Shown in pieces: positions 34,484 to 43,058 of a DNA stretch of 64,000 nt. Origin of the DNA: Constantimarinum furrinae (GTDB taxonomy: Bacteria; Bacteroidota; Bacteroidia; Flavobacteriales; Flavobacteriaceae). The position numbers and the translations under genes were made by a program. A model generated the notes under the pieces. It was not told where the DNA came from. It saw only the letters and a list, made by a program, of their open reading frames with translations, and made no database searches. Where the stretch lies: assembly GCF_014295415.1 (NCBI RefSeq), contig NZ_CP052909.1, positions 310,001 through 374,000 of the forward strand, written 5' to 3'. Positions within the stretch are counted from its first letter, which is position 1, and the number at the start of each line of letters is the position of its first letter.

Positions 34484-35347
34484 ATGAGACAACTTAAAAT
34501 TACGAAGCAGGTAACGAACAGAGAAACTGCTTCTTTAGACAAATACCTTCAGGAGATTGGAAAAGTTGACTTAATTACCGCAGACGAAGAAGTAGAGTTG
34601 GCACAACGCATAAAAGCGGGTGATCAACGTGCTTTGGAAAAATTGACGAAAGCCAATTTGCGTTTCGTTGTTTCGGTAGCTAAGCAGTACCAAAATCAGG
34701 GGTTAACCCTACCCGATCTTATTAATGAAGGAAATTTAGGGTTAATTAAAGCAGCGCAGCGTTTTGATGAAACACGCGGATTTAAATTTATTTCCTACGC
34801 TGTTTGGTGGATTCGTCAGTCTATTCTACAGGCATTGGCAGAGCAGTCACGTATTGTTCGCTTGCCACTGAACAAGATTGGTAGCATCAACAAGATCAAT
34901 AAGACCTTTGCTTTCCTAGAGCAGGCGCATGAACGTCCGCCATCTGCCGAAGAGATCGCCAAGGAATTGGATATGACCATCAATGATGTAAAGGAATCCA
35001 TGAAAAACAGTGGTCGTCATGTCTCTATGGATGCTCCATTGGTAGAAGGAGAGGATTCTAATCTCTACGATGTATTGCGCAGTGGTGAATCCCCAAATCC
35101 GGATCGTTCTTTGTTGCACGAATCACTTCGTACCGAAATTGAACGCGCTCTGGAAACGCTAACGCCTCGTGAAGCCGATGTGATTAGATTGTATTTCGGT
35201 TTAGGTGATCAACATCCTATGACGCTTGAAGAAATAGGAGAAACTTTCGATCTTACCCGGGAGCGAGTACGACAAATAAAAGAAAAAGCAATTAGAAGAT
35301 TGAAACATACTTCTAGAAGCAAGATATTAAAGACCTATTTGGGATAA
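34484..35347 (+). CDS. rpoD: Primary sigma factor RpoD/SigA, Bacteroidetes type
   Basis: The 287-residue factor lacks region 1.1. It has region 1.2 ([27 protein letters not shown]), region 2 (about 55-125, with [37 protein letters not shown] and the -10-binding [15 protein letters not shown]), region 3 (about 130-205) and region 4 (about 220-280, [16 protein letters not shown] and the [25 protein letters not shown]). This is the housekeeping sigma that reads the TTG/TAnnTTTG promoters of the phylum. It is monocistronic, with a 274-bp upstream gap in which I could not single out a promoter, and a strong terminator. Confidence 0.97.
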   Translation: MRQLKITKQVTNRETASLDKYLQEIGKVDLITADEEVELAQRIKAGDQRALEKLTKANLRFVVSVAKQYQNQGLTLPDLINEGNLGLIKAAQRFDETRGFKFISYAVWWIRQSILQALAEQSRIVRLPLNKIGSINKINKTFAFLEQAHERPPSAEEIAKELDMTINDVKESMKNSGRHVSMDAPLVEGEDSNLYDVLRSGESPNPDRSLLHESLRTEIERALETLTPREADVIRLYFGLGDQHPMTLEEIGETFDLTRERVRQIKEKAIRRLKHTSRSKILKTYLG

Positions 35348-35407
35348 ACTCCCAGATTACAGTAACAAACAGTTAAAAATAACTGTTCGTTTTTTGATTG
35401 ATGAATG

Positions 35408-35436
35408 ACCTCCGGCTGATTACCGGAGGTTTTTTC
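35408..35436 (+). terminator. Intrinsic terminator after rpoD
   Basis: ACCTCCGG (35408-35415) pairs perfectly with CCGGAGGT (35423-35430) across seven bases, followed by TTTTT. Confidence 0.9.
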
Positions 35437-35521
35437 TTTCTGAAATTCGTGGTTTTTAATCTAAATTTATAAATAGCGACTAAAATTGGATCGTTAAAAG
35501 CGATTATGAAACTGCTTTTTG

Positions 35522-35529
35522 TAAATTTG
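35522..35529 (+). promoter_or_regulatory. -7 promoter element for the BLUF-rpe operon
   Basis: TAAATTTG matches TAnnTTTG, 18 bp before the BLUF gene start at 35548. A good -33 TTG is not seen. Confidence 0.45.
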
Positions 35530-35547
35530 ATGTAACAACCAACCTAA

Positions 35548-35946
35548 ATGAGCCATACCATTTGTTACATAAGCAAAGCAATTGATGAATTGGACGAATC
35601 AGGAGTCAAAAATATATTTGATACCACTGTTAGGAATAATGTCCGCGACAATATTTCGGGGATCTTATTATTTCAGGAAGGAAATTTTCTGCAGGTTTTG
35701 GAAGGTGAAAAAAATAAACTAAAATCCCTATTTTCGACTATCATGGAAGACAGCAGGCATTATCGCATTTTGCCTGTAATAAATCATTACAACGATTGTA
35801 GAATTTTTGAATCCTACACTTCCACATTTAGTGTTGTAAGAGATAAACAGGATTTGATGAAAATTAAAACGTACCTCGAAAAACACAAAGATAATTTTCA
35901 ATATACCGGAAACATATTACGTTTGCTTGAACCCTTTTTACTTTAA
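35548..35946 (+). CDS. BLUF-domain blue-light photoreceptor
   Basis: This 132-residue protein is a stand-alone BLUF (FAD-binding blue-light sensor) domain. The flavin-site residues are present: Tyr7 in CYIS, Asn30/Asn31 in VRNNVRDN, and Gln49 in GNFLQVLEGE. The conserved DSRHYRILPV helix-strand and a C-terminal helical cap (about 100-132) follow. Short BLUF proteins signal through partners rather than an attached output domain. The stop is three bases before the rpe start, so it heads an operon with rpe and an AraC-type membrane regulator. Which partner receives the light signal is unknown. Confidence 0.92.
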   Translation: MSHTICYISKAIDELDESGVKNIFDTTVRNNVRDNISGILLFQEGNFLQVLEGEKNKLKSLFSTIMEDSRHYRILPVINHYNDCRIFESYTSTFSVVRDKQDLMKIKTYLEKHKDNFQYTGNILRLLEPFLL

Positions 35947-35949
35947 ACT

Positions 35950-36606
35950 ATGAACAACACACTTATTGCACCTTCTATTTTAGCCGCCGACTTTGCCAAC
36001 CTGCAACGCGATATAGAAATGGTTAACAACAGTGATGCCGACTGGTTTCATCTGGATGTCATGGACGGTGTATTTGTACCCAATATTTCATTTGGTATGC
36101 CGGTGATTGAAAGTATAGCAACACATGCTAAAAAACCACTGGATGTGCACTTAATGATCGTTGAACCCCAAAGATACATTCAAACCTTTGCCAACCTCGG
36201 TGCGAACGTATTAACGGTTCATTACGAAGCATCTACCCACCTTCATCGTACCCTTCAAGCCATTAAAGCGGAAGGGATGCAGGCAGGAGTTGCTTTAAAT
36301 CCGCATACCAATATCGATTTGCTTAGAGATACCATTTCCGAAATCGACCTTGTCTGTTTGATGAGTGTTAATCCCGGTTTTGGCGGTCAAAGTTTTATCG
36401 AACATACCTATTCAAAAGTAAAGGCATTACGAAAGCTTATCGATGAGAAAGGAGCTTCTACCCTTATCGAGATCGATGGTGGCGTAACCAATCGCAATGC
36501 CGCCAAACTTGTGGAGGCCGGCGCAGATGTACTGGTAGCCGGAAGTTATGTCTTTGGCTCACAAGATCCCCCTGCTACCATTGCAGGACTCAGGGAACTT
36601 ATCTAA
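35950..36606 (+). CDS. rpe: Ribulose-phosphate 3-epimerase
   Basis: This 218-residue TIM-barrel enzyme interconverts ribulose-5-phosphate and xylulose-5-phosphate in the pentose phosphate pathway. Motifs are IAPSILAADFANL, the metal/acid site WFHLDVMDGVFVPNISFG, PLDVHLMIVEP, LMSVNPGFGGQSFI and the catalytic Asp in IEIDGGVTNRNA, with the phosphate site VAGSYVFG. Complete. It is encoded three bases after the BLUF gene and nine bases before the AraC-type regulator. Confidence 0.97.
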   Translation: MNNTLIAPSILAADFANLQRDIEMVNNSDADWFHLDVMDGVFVPNISFGMPVIESIATHAKKPLDVHLMIVEPQRYIQTFANLGANVLTVHYEASTHLHRTLQAIKAEGMQAGVALNPHTNIDLLRDTISEIDLVCLMSVNPGFGGQSFIEHTYSKVKALRKLIDEKGASTLIEIDGGVTNRNAAKLVEAGADVLVAGSYVFGSQDPPATIAGLRELI

Positions 36607-36615
36607 CTAAACACT

Positions 36616-37740
36616 ATGCAATCTGTTGATCCGTCTTTTGACTCCTGGACTTCACTGTTCCTAATCGTTTGCGCATTTGGTTTTTTCTTAAGTTTTGTAC
36701 TGCTAACAGGAAATGAAAGCAGAAAACGGAATTTACCCATCATCCTCCTGGTTCTGGGATTCTCATTTATCTTGCTGGAATATGTGTTCTATTGGACCGG
36801 ACACAGTGCTGCACACCCTTATCTCTATTTCTTTTCTCACAGCTGGTATTTGGCTTTTGGACCATTATTGTACAGCTATATAGGAAAATTCTACGACAAC
36901 AAATTTGCCGTAAAATGGTACCATTTTTCACCCGCCGTGGTTTCCTTTATTCTGAATGCCATCTACTTTGTTAAAAGCGATGGCTTTATCGCCATGACCG
37001 ATTTTCAGGATGACACCCTGTACTATTTTTTCTGGAATCTTCGTTCACCCTGGCTAACCGTTTTGTCCTTTTTGGTCTATTTATTCTTCAACAAGGATCT
37101 AATCAGGTTCAACAACGCTGAAGTTGCAACTGAATATTCAGATATGAGAAAGAAATGGACCAATACCCTGCTATGGCTCTTTTCAATTTTCGCCTTTGCC
37201 TATCTCAGTTTTTATGTTTTGGTTCGTTTTCCGTTTTTTAATCCGGCCTGGGATTACGCGATTTCATTTTCCATGACGCTGGGGATTTACGCTATAGGCT
37301 ATTTTGTGTACAAGGAGCCTGCAATATTTAACGGTGCTCTGTTTTCGGGTTTGTTTCTGAAGGAAACTAATGGAAACGGTATACATTTTTCAGAAAAGAC
37401 CAAGGATGAATTCTACGGAACACTTCTGCAACATATTGAAGCAAAGAAACCCTATTTAGACAATAATCTTCGTTTGGTACAACTGGCAGATGATGTAGGT
37501 TTTTCAAGTCATGTACTATCCAGAATAATCAATGAACAATCCCAAAAGAATTTCAATCAGTTTATCAACGAATTTCGATTAAGAGAAGCCGAACGGTTGC
37601 TTCGCGAAGATTCAGATACAAGCATAAAGAGTATTTATTACGATGTTGGATTCAACAATAAAGCAACATTTTATAAGGCTTTTAAAAGCAAATACAATTG
37701 CACTCCTTCCGAATTCAAAAAACAGGAACAAGATGTTTAA
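36616..37740 (+). CDS. Membrane-embedded AraC-family transcriptional regulator
   Basis: This 374-residue protein has about seven membrane helices (about 14-245) and a cytosolic C-terminal AraC HTH_18 domain (about 275-370). The first HTH is LVQLADDVGFSSHVLSRIINEQ and the second is SIKSIYYDVGFNNKATFYKAFKSKYNCTPSEFKK. Such 7TM-AraC proteins are typical of Bacteroidetes; the sensor ligand and target genes are not known. It is co-directional and nine bases after rpe, so it probably shares the BLUF operon. Confidence 0.88.
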   Translation: MQSVDPSFDSWTSLFLIVCAFGFFLSFVLLTGNESRKRNLPIILLVLGFSFILLEYVFYWTGHSAAHPYLYFFSHSWYLAFGPLLYSYIGKFYDNKFAVKWYHFSPAVVSFILNAIYFVKSDGFIAMTDFQDDTLYYFFWNLRSPWLTVLSFLVYLFFNKDLIRFNNAEVATEYSDMRKKWTNTLLWLFSIFAFAYLSFYVLVRFPFFNPAWDYAISFSMTLGIYAIGYFVYKEPAIFNGALFSGLFLKETNGNGIHFSEKTKDEFYGTLLQHIEAKKPYLDNNLRLVQLADDVGFSSHVLSRIINEQSQKNFNQFINEFRLREAERLLREDSDTSIKSIYYDVGFNNKATFYKAFKSKYNCTPSEFKKQEQDV

Positions 37741-37802
37741 AATCCTGTAAAATGGTTTCATTTTATAATTATTGACCCCTAAACAACTGCTTTTACTGAA
37801 AT

Positions 37803-37832
37803 TAGTTATAGAATTTTAAAAAACTATAACTA
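37803..37832 (+). promoter_or_regulatory. Hairpin abutting the start codon of the T9SS cargo gene
   Basis: TAGTTATAG (37803-37811) pairs perfectly with CTATAACTA (37824-37832) across a 12-base AT loop. The last pair uses the A of the ATG. In the mRNA it would lie over the ribosome-binding region. Confidence 0.45.
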
Positions 37833-38959
37833 TGAAAAATTTAAACCTAATCTCTGTTTTATTTTTACTCTGTGTGTGTTTGACGGCCGTCGCTCAAACT
37901 CCACAGGCTGTTTATGTAAGTGATGCGGCTAACTTTAATACCGGTCCGTGGCAAATCGCCAAGTTTGACGAAAGCGGCACCTATGAAGGAGCCCTTATGA
38001 ATGTTTCAGACGGTATAGAATGGCCTCAGGACATCATTTTTCTGGATTCCGAACAGGCTGTTTTGATCTCCAATTTGGGAGCTGCCGGAGTAATTTCCAA
38101 GCACGAATGGGGAACGGGAAATTTCATTGAGAATTTCGCCCAAGGACTAGGCGGACCCACCCGCATGAAGATAGGTCCCGATAACTTATTGTATGTGCTT
38201 CAATGGAATAACCCCTCGGGAGAGGAAAATGTCCTTAGATTTGAACTTGACGGAACTTTTGTGGATGAGTTCACGTCTACAGGAGTTCCACGCAGTATCG
38301 GGATAGACTGGGACAGTAGCGGCGATCTGTATGTTTCTTCCTATAACTTATCGACCATAACCAAATTTGATGGTACTACCGGAGCCGAGATCGGCACCTT
38401 TATTTCCGGTCTTGCAGGACCTACCAATATTTTCTTTGAAGCCAGCGGGAATCTGGTGGTTTTCAATTACAACAGCGGAGTGATCGCTCGATATGACCCT
38501 GCCGGTAATCATATCGAGGACCTCATTACCGGAGTGAACGGTTGCGAGGGATTCGACTTCTTTCCCAATGGAGACATTCTCATTGGTGTTGGCTCCGATG
38601 GAACCGTTAGAAGATACGACAGTAATTTTAATTTTCTGGGGAACTTTGTCGATACGGGAACTTTGCTCACTCCTAACGCCATTGTAATTCGCGATGACAT
38701 CCCTTTATCGACCGAGGAGAACGTCCTTGAGATGGTTCTGGTAACTCCAACAATAGGAACCTCCTTCCGCATTTCAGAAATGGCTTTACAAAAATTCGAC
38801 GAATTTAGAGTATATGATTCCAACGGAAAATTAACAGTAACTCATCTGAGAGCAGATGGAAACACGTTAAACACAATTCATCTTTCAGAAGGTATCTATT
38901 TTATTTCAGCATCAAAAGACGGACATCGTTTCATTCAAAAGGTAGTAGTAAAAAGATAA
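37832..38959 (+). CDS. Secreted beta-propeller protein with T9SS type A sorting domain
   Basis: This 375-residue protein has a signal peptide (about 1-22, CLTAVAQ). An NHL/SMP-30-like beta-propeller follows (about 25-290), built from repeats such as GPTRMKIGPDNLLYVLQWNN, RSIGIDWDSSGDLYVSSYN and GCEGFDFFPNGDILIGVGS. The C-terminal domain of about 80 residues (FRVYDSNGKLTVTHL, then HLSEGIYFISASKDGHRFIQKVVVKR) is a T9SS type A sorting signal, so the protein should pass the outer membrane by T9SS. Its ligand or enzyme activity is unknown. It converges on the MtfA-like gene. Confidence 0.9.
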   Translation: MKNLNLISVLFLLCVCLTAVAQTPQAVYVSDAANFNTGPWQIAKFDESGTYEGALMNVSDGIEWPQDIIFLDSEQAVLISNLGAAGVISKHEWGTGNFIENFAQGLGGPTRMKIGPDNLLYVLQWNNPSGEENVLRFELDGTFVDEFTSTGVPRSIGIDWDSSGDLYVSSYNLSTITKFDGTTGAEIGTFISGLAGPTNIFFEASGNLVVFNYNSGVIARYDPAGNHIEDLITGVNGCEGFDFFPNGDILIGVGSDGTVRRYDSNFNFLGNFVDTGTLLTPNAIVIRDDIPLSTEENVLEMVLVTPTIGTSFRISEMALQKFDEFRVYDSNGKLTVTHLRADGNTLNTIHLSEGIYFISASKDGHRFIQKVVVKR

Positions 38960-38984
38960 TTAGGTTAGTCACTACCGCGTGATT

Positions 38985-39017
38985 AAGTCCGTTTCGAGCA
39001 ATTGAATCGGACTTTTT
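38985..39017. terminator. Convergent terminator between the T9SS cargo gene and the MtfA-like gene
   Basis: AAGTCCGTTTC and GAATCGGACTT form an 11-bp stem with one T-T mismatch and an eight-base loop, followed by TTT. It touches the stop of the convergent gene at 39016. Confidence 0.7.
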
Positions 39018-39852
39018 AATATCCTGCAAACCTGAAATTAAGCAGATCTTGAGTATGACTGTATAGCTTAGGGAAATGGCTCTTAAATTCGGTTGGTGCT
39101 TCTATAAAATACTCTGCAAGAACAGCCATAAATTCGTATTGATTGGTAAAGGCATACTCTCTAAAAAATCGTGTTTCATCAAGTTTATCCTTCAATTCCT
39201 GATCTGTAAGTTGTTTTAATATATTCTGAAATTGTTTAACAAACCGTGATGAGTCAAGATCCCCACTTTGCTTGGCCTCCAACTGCATGGCATGCATAAA
39301 TTCATGAATTCCCAAATTGTATTTATCATCGGTGATCTTATATCCCTTTTCAAACGACTTCCAGGAAATTACCAGTGCCTTTTCCCTTGGATTGAATTCC
39401 CCTTTGTGATAGTCCTGGTTGATCGCACTGTAAAACTTTCCGGGATAAATAAGAATATATTCAATAAGAACATATTCGTAATTTTTTCTTCCAAAACTGA
39501 GCATACATCCCACGGCAGCCACCAATACTTTCATTCTCTCGGTGACTTCCAACTTCTCTCTTCCAACAAACTTCTTATCTTCAATAAAAGTGGCAACGCG
39601 ATGTCTGAATTGTCTTTTATGTTTTTCTGAAAGTTTCTGATAAAAATAAAATTCCTCTTGAAGTACTTTAAGCTGGGACGGTTTTAGCTTTTTAAAAACA
39701 AAATAATGTCTGAAAAGTGGGCGGTTGTATTTTCCCGCATACCATCCTTCAAAAACTCTAAACAATACAAATGCGAATCCTATAAGGACTATAGTGTAGG
39801 CGTAAGGCGCCAGCCAGGTTACATTCTCATCGGCTTGTAAAAATAGCATCAT
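39016..39852 (-). CDS. MtfA-like zinc metallopeptidase (M90 family)
   Basis: This 278-residue protein has one N-terminal membrane helix (about 15-38) and a cytosolic-type M90 domain with the zinc motif HEFMH in LGIHEFMHAMQLEAK (near residue 185). A downstream Glu-containing helix, YEFMAVLAEYFIEAP, holds the expected third ligand. E. coli MtfA is an aminopeptidase that binds the Mlc repressor and tunes glucose uptake. Here neither Mlc nor a PTS gene is close, so only the peptidase class is assigned. The membrane anchor is typical of Bacteroidetes members. Confidence 0.87.
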   Translation of the reverse strand: MMLFLQADENVTWLAPYAYTIVLIGFAFVLFRVFEGWYAGKYNRPLFRHYFVFKKLKPSQLKVLQEEFYFYQKLSEKHKRQFRHRVATFIEDKKFVGREKLEVTERMKVLVAAVGCMLSFGRKNYEYVLIEYILIYPGKFYSAINQDYHKGEFNPREKALVISWKSFEKGYKITDDKYNLGIHEFMHAMQLEAKQSGDLDSSRFVKQFQNILKQLTDQELKDKLDETRFFREYAFTNQYEFMAVLAEYFIEAPTEFKSHFPKLYSHTQDLLNFRFAGY

Positions 39853-40130
39853 ACAGATTTGGGACTCAAAATATACCGATTATTAAAAAGAGTATAGTTA
39901 AACACTTGAATAAAAACGTTTTAAAACTTCTATTAGTATACCGGAACATTCGAAAAAATACTGTTAAATTGTTCACCGCAAGAGCACAAATATTCCAAAA
40001 TCGATCTTTTCATTCCTTTTCCCGACCATACTGCCATAATTATAACAGGTCTATAACATAATTAGGTATCTAAACGATTATCTTAGAGGATAAATCAGAT
40101 ATAGTACAAAAAGTCAAACAGTTCACCTAT
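39853..40130. other. Divergent 278-bp intergenic region
   Basis: This AT-rich stretch separates the MtfA-like gene from the dikinase-like operon and must hold both promoters. I find no exact TAnnTTTG before either start, no ORF and no strong inverted repeat. Confidence 0.5.
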
Positions 40131-43055
40131 ATGAGTTTAATTTTCAGACCACAACAAATAGTACTACTACTAATCCTTTGTTTGCAGATTTCTCTACTCA
40201 CAGGGCAAGAATTACCTGTTGAACAAATAAAAAAACAGATTGAAGCTTATAAAGATGATCCTCGGGGTCCTTATGACCGTATTAGATGGTTTTGTAAAGA
40301 TGGAACACTAAGGGAGCCTAAGGATCCCTGCCCCGAAAATATTGGTGGTGGTGTACAACATGCGAGTTATAAACCGGCTGTAAAACAATTGGCAGAAAAG
40401 CACCACATTTTTTTCGGTCTCATCCTCGCTAATACCGAACGATTAGATTTTTGGGACGAAGCCAATAACCACAGCATGTTAAAACAATATCAGCTGGGAA
40501 ATTACCTGCAGAGCATTGATGATGGCTGGATTCAGAGAAAGTCACAATTTTATCGCGGAGCAGTACAGAGTGAAGATGAACAGGAATGGGGTGTGGAATT
40601 TTATGAAAAATACTTGCCAAACAATGATCGTATAACTAAAAACTACTATTTATTGCGACAGTCATTGCGCGATGTTCCACACGACGGAGACAGTAATCTT
40701 GCACAACTAATGCGCAGTCAGTCGAAAGTGATCTCAGACGAATTCCCGAAATTTATGGATATCCGAATTAAAATTCATGGAAATCCTTCGATTGAGGACA
40801 TTCAATTGGTTGAAAATTTTATAAATAAAAACGAGGGCAAGATTCCTGAAAAAGTAAATACCGACCTGCAAACCTTAACTAAGACGATGAAGGAATTTTA
40901 TGCTCCTTTAAACAAAGATATTTTGCTGGCACAGGCAAAACGTATAAGGAGCAGCAGTCCCATCCGGAAACAAATTCTAGAATTTTTAGAGGGCTATGAC
41001 GATGCCGCAGTTCCCGAAATGACCGTACCGGCATTGGCCGATATCTTGTGCACTATTAGATCTTCCATAACTATTGACACTTCCGGAAGAGACAGACTTC
41101 TCTTACTGGATCTCTCGAATTCCATTGAAGATGTTTTATTGAAGAAAACGCAGGACTGGCAACCCGATTCACTGCTAGGATTAATGGAAAAAATAAGACA
41201 TCTAAGTCTTGCCGCAGCGGGAACCGGTCTTATTGAATTATGGGAATGGGAAAAGATTAAACCGCAGTTAGAGACTCATCTCGGAAATACGTCTTTAAGT
41301 ATAGAAGACCTCAATCAATTCTTACAAACTTCCCGTGGAGTTGTAGAATGGAGCGCTGCCATGGTAAAAGCTAATTATCAGGATGTCGTGGATCGATACA
41401 CTCAATTTGAGCCACTAGCCTACGGGTTTATTGACGATAGGGTGCGTTCTTCGGTTGCCTTATATCTTGGCGAAAGTGTAGCCGAATTAGGCAAGAAGAT
41501 ATCAGAGATTTCAGGTACGTCGAATGAAGTGATGAATATTAAGGATCAAAGTAATATTCGCGGACTAAACCCCGGATATGCCAAGGGAGAATTAGTTGTC
41601 ATTAGTGGGACTTCAGAGAACATTGAAGTCTCCAGCGACAAGATCTATATCTTCGAAAAACCCCCGAGTGATCTAAAACCGGTTGCCGGTATTATGACGG
41701 TGTCGGAAGGCAATCTGGTTTCTCATGTGCAATTATTGGCTCGGAATCTTGGAATTCCCAATGCGGCACTTTCAGATGATAATTTAAAAGCCTTGAAAAA
41801 ATACAATGGAGATGAGGTCTTTATGGCAGTTTCACCTAAAGGAAATGTTATTTTGAAGAAAGCAGATGATATGTCCCCTAAAGAACGTGAGCTCTTCGGG
41901 ACAACCCAACGCAGTTCCAATAAGATCGCTGTTCCTGTAGCGCAAATTCGTCTGGATGTAAACAAGGTTCTAAACATGCGCGAGGTGAATTCAAAGGACT
42001 CAGGAATGCTATGCGGACCTAAAGCCGCAAATCTTGGGGAATTGAAGGCGATGTTCCCAGAAAATGTGGTGGAAGGTATTATCATCCCGTTTGGTGTATT
42101 CCGAAATCACATGGAACAGCAAATGCCGGGACAGGGTGTTTCGTATTGGGAATTTCTCAATTCGGTATTTGTAGAAGCTGAGGCAATGCGGAACGAAGAG
42201 GTGCCGGAAAATGTTATCGAAGACTACCAGCTTTCTTGCCTGAACAGTCTAAAACAGGCCATAGAAAATATAGAGCTGGATACCGCATTTGTGAATGACC
42301 TTCAAACCAAGTTTAAGAATGCGTTTGGCTCGAATATGGGTACCGTTCCCGTATTTTTAAGGAGTGACACCAATATGGAAGACCTGAAGGAATTTACCGG
42401 AGCTGGCTTGAATCTCACACTTTTTAATATTGTCTCTTCCGAATTGATCATTGAAGGTATTAAAAAGGTTTGGGCTTCTCCATACACAGAACGAAGTTTT
42501 AAATGGAGACAAAAGTATTTGCTGAACCCCGAAAATGTCTTTCCTTCAATACTCATTATTCCCAGTGTGGATGTAGAATATTCTGGAGTAATGATCACCA
42601 AGGGCATTAACAGTGGAAAAGAAAGTGATCTTACGGTGGCGTTCAGTAGAGGTGCAGGTGGTGCTGTTGACGGACAAATTGCCGAAACGCGACTTCTTAC
42701 TCCCGATGCCGATGTATTGCTGGCTCCTGCACGTGAATCTGGCTATATGAGACTACCCAAATCGGGAGGAACCAGCAGGTATATCACCACTTTCGATACT
42801 CCTATATTAAACGATAGGAATATTAAAACATTAAGACAAATTGCCGATAAAGCAAGAAAAACATTGGCGGAAAAAACTAATGATGATTATAAAGGCGCCT
42901 GGGATATTGAATTAGGCTTCGAAAACGATAAAGTCTGGCTCTTTCAGATTAGACCCTTCGTAGAAAATAAACAGGCAAAGAGTTCCGATTATTTATCATC
43001 TATCACTCCTAGCATAGATACAACAAAACAAATCTCACTTCAGACAAAATTATAG
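40131..43055 (+). CDS. Exported PEP-utiliser/ATP-grasp protein with glucan-water-dikinase domain order
   Basis: This 974-residue protein begins with a Sec signal peptide (about 1-24, LLTG/QELP). An uncharacterised mostly helical region follows (about 30-480). Next is a PEP-utiliser 'swivelling' phosphohistidine domain (about 480-595: GYAKGELVVISG, VSEGNLVSHVQLLARNLGIPN) with catalytic His532. A PPDK_N-type ATP-grasp domain completes it (about 620-950: GPKAANLGELK 629-639, IPFGVF, LRSDTNMEDL at 743-752, IQLGF-like WDIELGF, QIRPF with Gln939). The order His-then-ATP-grasp is that of alpha-glucan water dikinases, opposite to PEP synthase. Those enzymes split ATP and put its beta-phosphate on the acceptor. 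Odd point: it appears to work outside the cytoplasm, where ATP is scarce. Four bases separate its stop from the next start. Acceptor unknown. Confidence 0.85.
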   Translation: MSLIFRPQQIVLLLILCLQISLLTGQELPVEQIKKQIEAYKDDPRGPYDRIRWFCKDGTLREPKDPCPENIGGGVQHASYKPAVKQLAEKHHIFFGLILANTERLDFWDEANNHSMLKQYQLGNYLQSIDDGWIQRKSQFYRGAVQSEDEQEWGVEFYEKYLPNNDRITKNYYLLRQSLRDVPHDGDSNLAQLMRSQSKVISDEFPKFMDIRIKIHGNPSIEDIQLVENFINKNEGKIPEKVNTDLQTLTKTMKEFYAPLNKDILLAQAKRIRSSSPIRKQILEFLEGYDDAAVPEMTVPALADILCTIRSSITIDTSGRDRLLLLDLSNSIEDVLLKKTQDWQPDSLLGLMEKIRHLSLAAAGTGLIELWEWEKIKPQLETHLGNTSLSIEDLNQFLQTSRGVVEWSAAMVKANYQDVVDRYTQFEPLAYGFIDDRVRSSVALYLGESVAELGKKISEISGTSNEVMNIKDQSNIRGLNPGYAKGELVVISGTSENIEVSSDKIYIFEKPPSDLKPVAGIMTVSEGNLVSHVQLLARNLGIPNAALSDDNLKALKKYNGDEVFMAVSPKGNVILKKADDMSPKERELFGTTQRSSNKIAVPVAQIRLDVNKVLNMREVNSKDSGMLCGPKAANLGELKAMFPENVVEGIIIPFGVFRNHMEQQMPGQGVSYWEFLNSVFVEAEAMRNEEVPENVIEDYQLSCLNSLKQAIENIELDTAFVNDLQTKFKNAFGSNMGTVPVFLRSDTNMEDLKEFTGAGLNLTLFNIVSSELIIEGIKKVWASPYTERSFKWRQKYLLNPENVFPSILIIPSVDVEYSGVMITKGINSGKESDLTVAFSRGAGGAVDGQIAETRLLTPDADVLLAPARESGYMRLPKSGGTSRYITTFDTPILNDRNIKTLRQIADKARKTLAEKTNDDYKGAWDIELGFENDKVWLFQIRPFVENKQAKSSDYLSSITPSIDTTKQISLQTKL

Positions 43056-43058
43056 CAC

